From: Comamonas odontotermitis | GTDB taxonomy: Bacteria; Pseudomonadota; Gammaproteobacteria; Burkholderiales; Burkholderiaceae_C | Assembly (NCBI RefSeq): GCF_020080045.1 | Contig: NZ_CP083451.1 | Coordinates: forward strand, 1,364,001 to 1,428,000 | Direction: 5' to 3' | DNA: 64,000 nucleotides | Shown: positions 34,990 through 44,221 of the stretch, in pieces | How positions within the stretch are numbered: the first letter of the stretch is position 1 | Layout: every line of letters starts with the position of its first letter | Translations under genes and position numbers: made by a program | Notes under the pieces: generated by a model | What the model was told of the DNA's origin: nothing | What the model saw: only the letters and a program-made list of their open reading frames with translations | The model's database searches: none

Positions 34990-36693
34990 ATGTCCGCCCA
35001 TGACCAGCCCCAGCATACTGCCGTTGCCAAGACGGTGCTGTCCAACGAACACCCGGTGCCAGATCGCCACGGCGCCAATTTCTACGAGACCGATCCCGAG
35101 CTGCAGACACTGCTCAGGCTGTACCTGCCTGCCGATCTGCTCGCGCATCTGCAGCCGCACTTTGCGCGGATGGGAGAGTTGGCAGGTGGCCGGATCGACG
35201 AGCTGGCAGGCATTGCCGACAAGAACCCGCCCACGCTCGAATACCGTACCCGCGCGGGCGAAGACAGGCAGCGCATCATCAAGCACCCGGCCTATGAAGA
35301 GCTGGAGCGCATTGCGTACGGCCAGTTCGGCCTGCAGGCCATCTCGCACCGCGACGACATGCTGGGCTGGAAGGGCAAGATGCCGCCCATCGTCAAATAT
35401 GCGCTGACGTATCTGTTCGTGCAATCCGAGTTCGGGCTGTGCTGCCCGCTGTCGATGACCGACTCGCTCACCCGCACCCTCAAGAAGTTCGGTGACCAGG
35501 CGCTGGTGGACAAATACCTGCCCCAGCTCCTGTCGCTGGACTGGGACACGCAGGCCCAGGGCGCCATGTTCATGACCGAGCAGGCGGCGGGCTCCGATAT
35601 CTCGAACACCCAGACCGTTGCCAAGGCGGCTGCCGACGGAAGCTGGCGCCTGATAGGCGACAAGTGGTTCTGCTCCAACCCCGATGCTGCATTTGCCATG
35701 GTGCTGGCGCATGTCGATGGTGCGCCTGCCGGCATGAAAGGCATATCGCTCTTCTTGCTGCCGCGCACGCTGGACGACGGCAGCAACAACCACTACCGCA
35801 TCATCCGCCTCAAGGACAAGATGGGCACCAAATCCATGGCCAGTGGCGAGATCCGCATGGATGGCGCCGTGGCCTATCTGGTGGGTGAGCAGGGCCGGGG
35901 CTTTGTGCAGATGGCCGACATGGTCAACAACTCGCGCCTCTCCAATGGCGTGCGTTCGGCAGGAATGATGCGCCGCGCCGTGGCCGAGGCCGAGTTCGTC
36001 GCGCGCGAGCGCATCGCCTTCGGCAAGCGCCTCGAAGACATGCCGTTGATGCAGCGCCAGCTCGACAAGCTGCGCGTGCCCGCCGAGCAGGCACGCACCA
36101 TGGTGTTCCAGACTGCGCGCACATTGATGCGCTCGGACGCGGGTGAAGAAAACGCCTACGCGCTGCTGCGCATTCTCACGCCGATGATCAAGTTCCGCGC
36201 CTGCCGCGATGCGCGCAAGGTGACAGGCGACGCCATGGAAGTGCGTGGCGGCTGCGGCTACATCGAAGAGTGGAGCGATCCGCGCCTGGTGCGTGATTCG
36301 CACCTGGGCTCGATCTGGGAAGGCACCAGCAACATCGTGGCGCTTGATGTGATCCGCGCCATCAAGCGCGAAGGCTCGCTGCCGGTGCTGCAGGCCTATC
36401 TGAAGGATTTGCTCGACCACAGCACGACCACCGCTGGCTACCGCAAGGCGCTGGAAGACGCATTGGGCCGCGCCAGTGCGCTGGCCGAGCGCGCCGCGCA
36501 GGAAGGTGGCGATGCGCTGGCCCGCCAGGCCGCCACGGGCCTGTACAACTGCACCACCGCGATTGCCATGGCGTGGGAAGCGGGCAAGACCGGATCAGCC
36601 GAGCGCCTGCGCCTGTCGCAACTGGTGCTGCTGCACCGCGTGCTGCCCCGCGATCCGCTGGAGAGCGGCGCCGTGCCTGCCGACTGGCGGTAA
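34990..36693 (+). CDS. Acyl-CoA dehydrogenase, AidB/long-form type
   Basis: 567 residues from ATG at 34990. The flavin motif is FMTEQAAGSDISNTQTVAK, the middle-domain contacts are LKDKMGTKSMASGEI, and the C-terminal region reads VRGGCGYIEEWSDPRLVRDS with the glutamate loop IWEGTSNIVALDV. The N-terminal extension (NFYETDPELQTLLRLYLPAD) marks the AidB-like group. With the LysR, Bug and CaiB genes it suggests an uptake and CoA-activation route for an unknown organic acid. A structured terminator follows. Confidence 0.87.
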   Translation: MSAHDQPQHTAVAKTVLSNEHPVPDRHGANFYETDPELQTLLRLYLPADLLAHLQPHFARMGELAGGRIDELAGIADKNPPTLEYRTRAGEDRQRIIKHPAYEELERIAYGQFGLQAISHRDDMLGWKGKMPPIVKYALTYLFVQSEFGLCCPLSMTDSLTRTLKKFGDQALVDKYLPQLLSLDWDTQAQGAMFMTEQAAGSDISNTQTVAKAAADGSWRLIGDKWFCSNPDAAFAMVLAHVDGAPAGMKGISLFLLPRTLDDGSNNHYRIIRLKDKMGTKSMASGEIRMDGAVAYLVGEQGRGFVQMADMVNNSRLSNGVRSAGMMRRAVAEAEFVARERIAFGKRLEDMPLMQRQLDKLRVPAEQARTMVFQTARTLMRSDAGEENAYALLRILTPMIKFRACRDARKVTGDAMEVRGGCGYIEEWSDPRLVRDSHLGSIWEGTSNIVALDVIRAIKREGSLPVLQAYLKDLLDHSTTTAGYRKALEDALGRASALAERAAQEGGDALARQAATGLYNCTTAIAMAWEAGKTGSAERLRLSQLVLLHRVLPRDPLESGAVPADWR

Positions 36694-36725
36694 GGCGGCG
36701 ACCGGTTGATATAAGCAGTTTTAGG

Positions 36726-36776
36726 AAAAAAGTGGTGATGGCACGCACGGGGCGTGCGCCATAAGCTACTTTTTTG
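36726..36776 (+). terminator. Composite hairpin after the acyl-CoA dehydrogenase
   Basis: An AAAAAAGT/ACTTTTTT outer stem (36726-36733 with 36768-36775) encloses a GATGGCACGC / GCGTGCGCCAT hairpin. The T run at the end is typical of a terminator, though the Bug gene starts only about 75 bp later, so attenuation or partial read-through is possible. Confidence 0.65.
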
Positions 36777-36851
36777 ATAGTGAATTGGCCTGTGGTGCGG
36801 CGCAAAACCGTGCTGCAGGCTGCGAAACAACAAGATGCAAGGAGACAGATG

Positions 36852-37838
36852 ATGAAAAAACGCAGCATGTTGCTGGCCCTCGTGGCCGCAGGTGTGGCCC
36901 AGTGGATGGGCGCTTCGGTGGCCAGTGCGGCAGAGAAGTTTCCCGATCGCCCGATCATGTTCACCGTGCCCTTCCCGCCGGGCGGTCCCACGGATGCCAT
37001 GGCGCGCATTCTGGCCACCGCAATGACGCAGGAGCTGGGCCAGAGCGTGATCGTGGAAAACAAGGCGGGCGCTGGCGGCAACATTGGCGCCGAGTACGTG
37101 GCGCGTGCCAAGCCTGACGGCTACACCATCATGTTTGGCACCTCCGGCCCGCTGGCCATCAACCAGAGCCTGTACAAGGCCATCAAGTACGATCCGCGCA
37201 CCAGCTTTGCGCCCATCATCTACGTGGGCTACCTGCCCAACATCCTGGTGGTCAAGCCCGATCTGCCCGTCAAGAACGTGCAGGAGCTGATTGCTCTCGA
37301 CAAGGCCCAGCCCGGCAAGCTCAACTTTGCCTCGTCGGGCAACGGCGCTTCGTCGCACCTGGCAGGTGTCATGTTCAACGGCGTTGCCGGCACCCATCTG
37401 CAGCACATCCCCTACAAGGGCACGGGCCCTGCGCTCAACGACCTGCTGGCCGGTCAGGTGGACATGACCTTCACCGACATCCTCACCGCCATGCCGTACA
37501 TCAAGACCGGCAAGGTGAAGGCGCTGGGCGTGGCCACCGCCAAAAAATCCAGCGCCATGCCCGAGATTCCGACCGTGGCCGAGCAGGGCCTCAAAGGCTA
37601 TGACGTGAGCGTATTCTTTGGCGTGGTAGCGCCCAAGGGAACGCCGCAGGACCGCATCCAGGTGCTGAACCAGGCGTTTTCCAAGGCGCTGGATTCGGAC
37701 GCTGTGAAGAAGGCATTTGCCGCCCAGGGGCTGGAGGCATCGCCTGACCGTTCGCCAGCCTACCTGGCGGGCTTCATCAAGACCGAAGTGGACAAGTGGA
37801 AATCCGTTGTGCAGCAGTCGGGTGTGACGCTGGATTGA
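36852..37838 (+). CDS. Bug-family solute-binding protein (tripartite tricarboxylate transporter type)
   Basis: 328 residues; the ATG at 36852 has AGGAG 7 nt upstream, and one codon earlier (36849) is another ATG. The signal peptide ends SVASAAEKF. Family motifs: ITMF-type opening IMFTVPFPPGGPTDAMARIL, VENKAGAGGNIGAEYVARAK, and LNFASSGNGASSHLAGVMF. Such proteins capture carboxylates in the periplasm, often without a local TctAB partner, as here. It is co-oriented with the dehydrogenase and CaiB genes. Confidence 0.9.
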   Translation: MKKRSMLLALVAAGVAQWMGASVASAAEKFPDRPIMFTVPFPPGGPTDAMARILATAMTQELGQSVIVENKAGAGGNIGAEYVARAKPDGYTIMFGTSGPLAINQSLYKAIKYDPRTSFAPIIYVGYLPNILVVKPDLPVKNVQELIALDKAQPGKLNFASSGNGASSHLAGVMFNGVAGTHLQHIPYKGTGPALNDLLAGQVDMTFTDILTAMPYIKTGKVKALGVATAKKSSAMPEIPTVAEQGLKGYDVSVFFGVVAPKGTPQDRIQVLNQAFSKALDSDAVKKAFAAQGLEASPDRSPAYLAGFIKTEVDKWKSVVQQSGVTLD

Positions 37839-37873
37839 ACGCACAATCAGGGCCCAACCATCAGCATCCGAGC

Positions 37874-39022
37874 ATGAGCAATACTCCGCAATCCATTCCC
37901 AATACCGGCGCGCTCAAGGGCGTGCGCGTGCTGGACCTCTCGCGTATCCTGGGTGGCCCGCTGTGCGGCCAGATCCTGGGCGACCATGGCGCCGATGTGC
38001 TCAAGGTCGAGCCGCCGCAGGGCGACGACACCCGCACCTGGGGCCCCCCGTTCCGTGACGGCGTAGCCTCGTACTACTTTGGCCTCAACCGCAACAAGCG
38101 CATCCAGTTCATGGACCTGGCAAGCCCCGAGGGGCAGCGGGAGATCAAGGAGCTGATGGCGCAGGCCGACGTGGTGGTGGAAAACTTCAAGGTCGGCACC
38201 ATGGAGAAATGGGGTATCGGCTACGAGCAGATGCAGCATGTGTTTCCGCACCTGGTGTGGTGCCGTGTGACCGGCTTTGGCGCCGACGGCCCGCTGGGCA
38301 GCCTGCCCGGCTACGACGCCGCCATCCAGGCCATGGCAGGCTTGATGAGCATCAATGGCGAGGCCGACCGCGACCCGCTGCGTGTGGGCTTGCCCGTGGT
38401 CGACATGGTGACGGGCCTGAACGCCGTCATCGGCGTGCTGCTGGCGCTGCACGAGCGCGCGGCCAGCGGCCAGGGCCAGCTGGTGGATGCATCGCTCTAC
38501 GACGTAGGCATTTCGCTGCTGCACCCGCATGCGGCCAACTGGTTCATGAACGGCAAGATTCCCGGCCGCTCTGGCAATGCCCACCCCAATATCTACCCGT
38601 ACGATGTAGTGAGCACCGGCACCTCGCCCATCTTTCTGGCCGTGGGCAACGACCGCCAGTTCCGCCTGATGTGCAAGCACCTTAGCCAGGAAGGGCTGGC
38701 GGACGACCCGCGTTACGCCACGGCGGGCCAGCGCTCGGTGCACCGGGCCGAGCTCAAGCCGCTGCTGGAGACGGCTTTTGCCGCGCTGGACGGCGTCAAG
38801 CTCGCGGAGGAGCTGATGGACATCGGCGTGCCCGCCGCCCCGGTGCTGAATGTGGAACAGGCCCTGCAGGCTCCGCACACCCAGCACCGCGAGCTGGTCG
38901 TCAGAATGGGCGAATACACCGGCCTGGGCGCGCCGGTCAAGCTCAGCCGCACGCCTGCGTCCTACCGCTTTGCGCCGTTGACGGAAGGCAAGGCCTTTCT
39001 GGATGCCGCCAACGATGCCTAG
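37874..39022 (+). CDS. CaiB/BaiF-family CoA transferase
   Basis: 382 residues. Class III CoA-transferase features: LDLSRILGGPLCGQILGDHG, VLKVEPPQGDDTRTWGPPF and LNRNKRIQFMDLASPEG, with the aspartate in PGYDAAIQAMAGLMSINGE acting as the expected acyl-anchor. Starts 35 bp after the Bug gene. It should transfer CoA to the acid taken up by the cluster, for use by the dehydrogenase. A terminator with a GCAA tetraloop follows. Confidence 0.9.
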   Translation: MSNTPQSIPNTGALKGVRVLDLSRILGGPLCGQILGDHGADVLKVEPPQGDDTRTWGPPFRDGVASYYFGLNRNKRIQFMDLASPEGQREIKELMAQADVVVENFKVGTMEKWGIGYEQMQHVFPHLVWCRVTGFGADGPLGSLPGYDAAIQAMAGLMSINGEADRDPLRVGLPVVDMVTGLNAVIGVLLALHERAASGQGQLVDASLYDVGISLLHPHAANWFMNGKIPGRSGNAHPNIYPYDVVSTGTSPIFLAVGNDRQFRLMCKHLSQEGLADDPRYATAGQRSVHRAELKPLLETAFAALDGVKLAEELMDIGVPAAPVLNVEQALQAPHTQHRELVVRMGEYTGLGAPVKLSRTPASYRFAPLTEGKAFLDAANDA

Positions 39023-39050
39023 GCGGTGATTACCGCGCACCGCATGACGC

Positions 39051-39076
39051 AAAAGAGGCCGCAAGGCCTCTTTTCC
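39051..39076. terminator. Bidirectional terminator with GCAA tetraloop
   Basis: A perfect 10-bp stem, AAAAGAGGCC / GGCCTCTTTT, closed by GCAA. It separates the rightward CaiB gene from the leftward endonuclease gene and can serve both. Confidence 0.88.
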
Positions 39077-39119
39077 ATGGTCGTTCCCTGGGGGCTACGC
39101 CATTCAGGGGTCATGCCAT

Positions 39120-39833
39120 TCAATTCAGCAGCCGGATGCCCGTGCGCTGAACAAATGCCTCATAGCTGATCGGTTTGCCTGCGCGGGTGGATTTCTGGTT
39201 GGCCTGCAGGTGCACCCAGCGCTCGCCGGTGGCCGGGTCGTACACCATCTTGAACACGGCGTCCGGCACCCAGACCTCGCTATTGCCAATCGTGTGGGGC
39301 TGGCGGCTGCTGAACACTGGGCCGGTGATCACGTACACATCGCCTCGGGCGCGGCGGATGTAGCGGCGCGTATCCTGCTCGATCTGCGACCAAGGCTTGC
39401 CGTTCTGCGTCGGGTCCTGCGGCACCATATTGGCCAGCGAATAGCTCTGCGCCTTGCCAAAGGTGGTGCTCATATCGCCTGCCGCAGCCATGTGGCCCCG
39501 GCTGAAGCCCGAGCGGCGGTAGTCGGAGAGCAGGGCGCGTTCGGATTCGGGAAGGCGAGCTTCCTCATAGAACTTGTCATTGCGCTTCAGATCCTTGGCC
39601 TTGTTCAGCATTCGGGCGTTCAGGCGCTGGGCGGTGTAGAGCGGCGTCTTGGTCTGGCCCGAGTGCAGCACCGCAAACTCCTCAAAGCACAGCGCACGCT
39701 GCTGGCCATAGCCTTGAATGACCGGGGGCTTGCCGGAGAAGAATTGCGGGCAATCATCAAAACCTGCTGCAAAAGCCGTAGCGGCACAGGAAAGCAGGGC
39801 GGGCGCGAGAAGAAAAGAGGGGCGGAAAAACAT
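39120..39833 (-). CDS. DNA/RNA non-specific endonuclease, exported
   Basis: 237 residues from ATG at 39833; a start at 39854 is also open. The N-terminus is a signal peptide ending AFAAGF. The family motif appears as SGFSRGHMAAAGDM, with the active-site histidine, and the metal Asn region is SLANMVPQDPTQNGKPWSQI, both typical of NUC1/Serratia-type nucleases. It degrades DNA and RNA outside the cytoplasm, for nutrition or defence. A LysR gene lies upstream in the same direction, 72 bp away. Confidence 0.88.
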   Translation of the reverse strand: MFFRPSFLLAPALLSCAATAFAAGFDDCPQFFSGKPPVIQGYGQQRALCFEEFAVLHSGQTKTPLYTAQRLNARMLNKAKDLKRNDKFYEEARLPESERALLSDYRRSGFSRGHMAAAGDMSTTFGKAQSYSLANMVPQDPTQNGKPWSQIEQDTRRYIRRARGDVYVITGPVFSSRQPHTIGNSEVWVPDAVFKMVYDPATGERWVHLQANQKSTRAGKPISYEAFVQRTGIRLLN

Positions 39834-39905
39834 AAGCGCGCAAGTGTTGCACAACTTGGCGGGCTTGCGGCCAAAAAACCTCGCGCGCTGCGGGCATTGA
39901 AAAGG

Positions 39906-40811
39906 CTATGGGCTTGCAGGCAGTTCCATTAAAAAAGCCCAGAGCTGCTGCGCATGCGTAGGCAATTGCTCGGGGTTGCGGCAAGCCAGCACCAGGTGGC
40001 GTGCGGCCCATCCGGCAGCCAGGGGGAGGATGCGCAGTGGCGTCTGTGGCCAGCGCTCAACGCAACGCTGTGCGGCAGCCTGCGGCACCAGTGCCGCGCC
40101 CAGGCCCATGGCAGCCCAGTCGCACAGGGCGTCGAGATGCGGCGCTCTGGCACGGTAGCGCAGGCCAACGCCTGCCTGCAGCGCCTGCGTGGCAATCAGC
40201 TGCTGCAAGGCATGCTGTGGCAGCAGTCCCAGCAGGGGCAGATCCTTGAGGTGGGACAACTGACTATCTGCCGGCAAGCCTTCGAGCAGTGGCGCAGGGC
40301 CCAACAGCACCAGCGGGTCGGCGCGCCAGGTCTGCGTATGCAGTGCGCCGGAGGCGGCTGCGTTGGAGAGCACGCCCAGGTCTGCCTCTCCGTCCAGCAG
40401 CGCGCGTGCAATGGTGTCGCTGGTGCATTCGCGCAACTCCAGTCGCAGCAGCGGGTTGGCCTGCATGAAGGCACCCAGCGGTGCAATCAGGTGTTCGCTG
40501 ATGGCCGAGGTGTTGGCCAGCAGTTCGATGCGTGTACCCAGCCCTTGGCCAAAAGCCTGCATGTCGCCCGCCATCTGCTCCATCTGCAGCAGCATGCGGC
40601 GTGCGTGGGGCAAGAGCACGGCCCCAGCCTCGGTGGGCAACACGCCGCGCTTGCTGCGCGAGAGCAGGGCCATGCCCAGCACGGCTTCCATGCCACGGAT
40701 GCGCTCGCTGGCTGAAGCCAGGGTGATGTGGCTGCGCTCGGCGCCCTGGGTGATGGTGCCTGATTCCACCGTGTGCACAAAAAGGCGCAGGTCCTGCAGA
40801 TCAAAACGCAT
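39906..40811 (-). CDS. LysR-family regulator
   Basis: 301 residues from ATG at 40811. The helix-turn-helix is GTITQGAERSHITLASASER with MEAVLGMALLSRSKRGVLPT, and the effector domain follows. It is divergent from the TauE/SafE-type transporter gene; the 256-bp space between them is AT-rich and has two inverted repeats, so the transporter is the likely target. Confidence 0.9.
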   Translation of the reverse strand: MRFDLQDLRLFVHTVESGTITQGAERSHITLASASERIRGMEAVLGMALLSRSKRGVLPTEAGAVLLPHARRMLLQMEQMAGDMQAFGQGLGTRIELLANTSAISEHLIAPLGAFMQANPLLRLELRECTSDTIARALLDGEADLGVLSNAAASGALHTQTWRADPLVLLGPAPLLEGLPADSQLSHLKDLPLLGLLPQHALQQLIATQALQAGVGLRYRARAPHLDALCDWAAMGLGAALVPQAAAQRCVERWPQTPLRILPLAAGWAARHLVLACRNPEQLPTHAQQLWAFLMELPASP

Positions 40812-40884
40812 GGCGGGCAAAGCGTGAAAGGGAGGTTGGATGCATCAGTCCATGGTAGCGGACGGGTAATGTTCTGAATATGGA

Positions 40885-40959
40885 TTTTCCATAGTAATAA
40901 TCAGAAATATCCAGTTTGTCTAAAGAAAATATCTGATTCAGAATTTTATCTATGGAAAA
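40885..40959. promoter_or_regulatory. Dyad-rich regulatory region between LysR and the TauE-type transporter
   Basis: TTTTCCATAG (40885-40894) and its complement CTATGGAAAA (40950-40959) flank an AT-rich stretch that also holds the 11-bp palindrome TCTGATTCAGA (40932-40942), which matches the T-N11-A style of LysR sites. Confidence 0.5.
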
Positions 40960-41067
40960 AACTGAAATGAATGGGTGCCTGCATGGCTTGCCGCTGCTCC
41001 CTCCGGTCGCAGATGCGGGCTGTGTTGCCATGGCTGCTGCAAACACGCAGGCCTATGGAGGTGGCGC

Positions 41068-41826
41068 ATGACGGATCCGGGTTGGTGGCTGGGTGTTGCA
41101 GCCGTCTTTGTAATCGCAGGCATGGTCAAAGGAGTGGTGGGCCTGGGCTTGCCCACGGTGTCGATGGCGCTGCTGGCGCTGTGGCTGACCCCGGCAACGG
41201 CTGCGGCCTGGCTGGTGTTGCCCTCGATGGTGACGAATATGTGGCAAATGCGCCCCTGGCCCCAGTTGCGCGTATTGGCACGGCAGCTGTGGCCCATGCA
41301 ATTGGGCGTGGTGATTGGTACCTTGGGCGCGGCCTGGCAGTTTGGCGCCTTGCAACTGGCCAGCAGCCAACGCTGGTTGGGCGCGGCGCTGGTGTTGTAT
41401 GCGCTATGGGGTTTGTGGGGCAGGCCCTTGGTGGTTCCGGCTTCTGCTGGTGGCAGGCAGCAGTCGCTGGCGCATAGCATGTTGGGCGCGCTGGTGGGTG
41501 CGGCCACAGGTGTGGTGACGGCATTGACCGGCGTGTTCGTCATCCCCGCCGTGCCCTATCTGCAGAGCCTGGGCTTGGGCAAGGATGCCCTGATCCAGGC
41601 CATGGGCTTGAGTTTTTCGGTATCGACCATCGCACTGGCCATCAGCCTGCAGCAGCATGGCGGCGTGGCCATGGCCGAATGGGCATGGTCTGCACTGTGG
41701 CTGCTGCCCGCACTGGCAGGCATGTGGTGTGGCGAACGGCTGCGCGGGCGACTGTCGCCCCAGGTCTTCAAGCGCTGCCTGTTTGCGAGCCTGTTGTTGC
41801 TGGGGACCTATATGGTAGTTCGCTGA
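41068..41826 (+). CDS. TauE/SafE-family membrane transporter
   Basis: 252 residues from ATG at 41068, preceded by GGAGGTG. Eight or so hydrophobic segments. The family marks are the N-terminal VFVIAGMVKGVVGLGLPTVS and the internal-repeat copy ALVGAATGVVTALTGVFVIP. Members export sulfite, sulfoacetate or other organic anions. The divergent LysR gene probably controls it. The substrate is unassigned. Confidence 0.87.
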   Translation: MTDPGWWLGVAAVFVIAGMVKGVVGLGLPTVSMALLALWLTPATAAAWLVLPSMVTNMWQMRPWPQLRVLARQLWPMQLGVVIGTLGAAWQFGALQLASSQRWLGAALVLYALWGLWGRPLVVPASAGGRQQSLAHSMLGALVGAATGVVTALTGVFVIPAVPYLQSLGLGKDALIQAMGLSFSVSTIALAISLQQHGGVAMAEWAWSALWLLPALAGMWCGERLRGRLSPQVFKRCLFASLLLLGTYMVVR

Positions 41827-41838
41827 AAAAGTGCGCTG

Positions 41839-41872
41839 AAAACAAAAGCAGCCGAAGCTGCTTTTGTTTTTT
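41839..41872. terminator. Bidirectional terminator between the transporter and tolA
   Basis: A perfect 14-bp stem (41839-41852 with 41857-41870), loop CGAA, with A and T runs at the two ends. It ends both the rightward transporter gene and the leftward tol operon. Confidence 0.9.
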
Positions 41873-41912
41873 GCTGCTGGCGATCAGCACATGTGCGGAG
41901 TTTGCCGTGCGC

Positions 41913-43046
41913 TCAGTCCTTGGGTCGGAAGCCGATGACGAGGTTGCTCGGCACTGTGCCATCCACATCCTTGGGCAGCGTCTCGGTCTTGTGCATGGCG
42001 CGTACCACGGCGTCGTCCCAAGCCTTGTTGCCGCTGGATTTGACCACGCGCACGCCGACGATGGTGCCGTCGGGTGCGGCACGTACTTCCAGCTCAGCCC
42101 GCGGATTGCCCTGGATATCGTCCGGGAAGGCGATATTGGGGCGCACCTTGGCTGCCACACGGCCACCATAGCCGCCGGATGGGCCACCTGCGCCCTTGGC
42201 AGTGCCACTCGGCGAGCCGCCCTTGGAGGCGCCGGATGCACCATCGGCCCCCGCCAAGCCCTGCATGCGGGCCAGGTTGGCGGCGCGCTGGGCTTCGGCG
42301 GCCTTGGCATCGGCTGCTGCCTTGGCTTTGGCCTTGGCGTCGGCTTCTGCCTTGGCCTTGGCATCGGCCTTGGCTTTTTCGGCCTTCTCGCGCTCGGCTT
42401 GTTCCTTCTGGGCTTTTTCCTTGGCGTCCTTTTCCTTTTGCAGGCGATCTTTCTTCTCCTGCTCCAGGCGATCCTTCTTGTCCTGCTCGGCCTGCTTCTT
42501 GCGATCGGCTTCCTTGCGTTCGGCCTCGGCTTTCTGCGCCTTTTCCCTGGCTTCTTTCTTCTCTTGCTCGATGCGGTCCTTCTTGTCCTGCTCGGCTTGC
42601 TTCTTGCGCTCGGCTTCCTTGCGTTCGGCCAGTTCGCGCTCCTTCTGTTCCTTTTGCTCGCGCAGCTTCTTTTCCTGCTCCTTTTTCTTGCGCAGGGCAA
42701 TCTCGGCTTCGTGGTCGTCGTCATCCTCCTGTGCAGCAACAGGCTTGGGCGGCGGCGTCACCACGGGTTTGGGCGCGGGAGCAGGTGGTGGGGGAGGCGG
42801 TGGCGGCGGTTCAGGCACCGGCTGGGGAGCGGGCGGGGGCGTGACCGGGGCAGGCGCGGCCTGCTCATTGGTGGGGGCCCACAGCTCGGCCTCGACAGCG
42901 GGCTGGTCGCTGTCTCGCGGGTTGCGCACCGTCCACAACAGTGCAATCACCACCAGCAAATGCGCAACCGCTGCCAGGGACCAGGATTTGGTCCGCGACG
43001 GTGGCTTGGGTGGTGCGAACTGGTCGCGTTCTTGGCGAGGGGACAT
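41913..43046 (-). CDS. tolA: TolA, inner-membrane bridging protein
   Basis: 377 residues. One membrane helix (SLAAVAHLLVVIALLWTV, about 23-40), a proline-rich linker with a run of prolines at about 80-90, then a long Lys/Glu/Ala-rich helical domain (about 110-265) with repeats such as RKKQAEQDKKDR. The C-terminal TolA domain starts near 300 (RPNIAFPDDIQGNPRAELEV; ALPKDVDGTVPSNL-type end). TolA connects TolQR in the inner membrane with the TolB/Pal side. Last gene of the leftward operon; the expected tolB and pal do not follow. Confidence 0.93.
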   Translation of the reverse strand: MSPRQERDQFAPPKPPSRTKSWSLAAVAHLLVVIALLWTVRNPRDSDQPAVEAELWAPTNEQAAPAPVTPPPAPQPVPEPPPPPPPPPAPAPKPVVTPPPKPVAAQEDDDDHEAEIALRKKKEQEKKLREQKEQKERELAERKEAERKKQAEQDKKDRIEQEKKEAREKAQKAEAERKEADRKKQAEQDKKDRLEQEKKDRLQKEKDAKEKAQKEQAEREKAEKAKADAKAKAEADAKAKAKAAADAKAAEAQRAANLARMQGLAGADGASGASKGGSPSGTAKGAGGPSGGYGGRVAAKVRPNIAFPDDIQGNPRAELEVRAAPDGTIVGVRVVKSSGNKAWDDAVVRAMHKTETLPKDVDGTVPSNLVIGFRPKD

Positions 43047-43066
43047 GGAGGCTTTTCGTCTTTTGC

Positions 43067-43501
43067 TTACTTGCTGGCGCCGCCTGCAACCTGCAGGGCA
43101 ATGCGCTGCACATTGGCACGCTGCAGGGCGCCCATGGCATCCATCACCTTCTGGTAGCTCAGGTCCTTGTCGGCCACCAGCAGTACGGCACTGTCATCGG
43201 GCTGTTCGGTCTGCCAGGCCTTGGCGGCATCGCCCAGCTCCTTCACCGTGAGGGCTTTGGTGGCCTTGCCGGTTTTCAACTGGATGGTGCCGTCCTTTTC
43301 GAGCAGCACATGGGCGATGTTCTTGGTCGGCGGGCGTTCGCTCTTGCCTGCCTTGGGTACATTGATGGCGCCGGGCGTGAGCATGGGTGCCGTCACCATG
43401 AAGATGATGAGCAGCACCAGCATCACGTCGATGAACGGAACCATGTTGATTTCGTTCACGGTGCGGCGGTTGCGTTTTCCGCGAGAGGCTACGGCCGGCA
43501 T
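43067..43501 (-). CDS. tolR: TolR, ExbD/TolR-family protein
   Basis: 144 residues. A single N-terminal membrane helix carries the conserved aspartate: MVPFIDVMLVLLIIFMV near residue 22. The periplasmic domain (NVPKAGKSERPPTKNIAHVL; QPDDSAVLLVADKDLSYQKV) follows. TolR forms the proton channel with TolQ and energises TolA. It lies between tolQ and tolA with 20-bp gaps. Confidence 0.95.
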   Translation of the reverse strand: MPAVASRGKRNRRTVNEINMVPFIDVMLVLLIIFMVTAPMLTPGAINVPKAGKSERPPTKNIAHVLLEKDGTIQLKTGKATKALTVKELGDAAKAWQTEQPDDSAVLLVADKDLSYQKVMDAMGALQRANVQRIALQVAGGASK

Positions 43502-43522
43502 GGCAGTTTCCTTTGAATCTTG

Positions 43523-44221
43523 TTAATGCGCCGCGTGCAGCGGCTGGGCGCCCAGGTTGCGCTGCAGAATGTTGGAGAACTCTTCGATGAAGGTTTCCTG
43601 CTGGCTGGCGATGCGGTCGATGCCGCTGGAGAAGCGGTTGTAGGCCGTGACGGCCGGAATGGCGGCGAACAGGCCCATGGCGGTGGCTACCAGCGCTTCG
43701 GCAATGCCGGGGGCCACGGTGGCCAGTGTGATCTGTTCCATGTTGGCAAAGCCGGTGAAGGCATGCATCACGCCCCACACGGTGCCGAACAGGCCGACGT
43801 AGGGCGAGACCGAGCCGATGGTGCCCAGCAGCGACAGGCCCGATTCGATCTCGTCCATCTCGCGCTGGAAGCTGGCGCGCATGGCGCGGCGGGTGCCGTC
43901 CAGCAGGGTGTCGGGGTTGGTGATGTGGCGCTCGCGCAGCTTCTGGTATTCGCGCATGCCACTGGCAAAAATGCGTTCCATGGGGCCGCAGGTTTTGACG
44001 TTGTGGATGGCGTTCTGGTAGAGCTCGTTCAGGCTCGATCCAGACCAGAAATCGGTCTCGAAGGCTTCATTCTTGTTCTTGATCGATTTGAGCATGCCCA
44101 CCTTGCGCAAGATGGTGGCCCAGCAGGCGACCGAGGCGCCGACCAGGATCAGCATCACGAGTTGCACTACCCAGCTGGCGTGCAAGACCAGACTGGCAAT
44201 GGACATTTCTTGGGGGTTCAT
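43523..44221 (-). CDS. tolQ: TolQ, proton-channel subunit
   Basis: 232 residues with three membrane helices (about 13-34, 134-157 and 168-193). The signature GLFGTVWGVMHAFTGFANM and the helix EALVATAMGLFAAIPAVTAY are characteristic of TolQ/ExbB. Its start overlaps the ybgC stop by 4 bp (ATGA), indicating translational coupling. Confidence 0.95.
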   Translation of the reverse strand: MNPQEMSIASLVLHASWVVQLVMLILVGASVACWATILRKVGMLKSIKNKNEAFETDFWSGSSLNELYQNAIHNVKTCGPMERIFASGMREYQKLRERHITNPDTLLDGTRRAMRASFQREMDEIESGLSLLGTIGSVSPYVGLFGTVWGVMHAFTGFANMEQITLATVAPGIAEALVATAMGLFAAIPAVTAYNRFSSGIDRIASQQETFIEEFSNILQRNLGAQPLHAAH

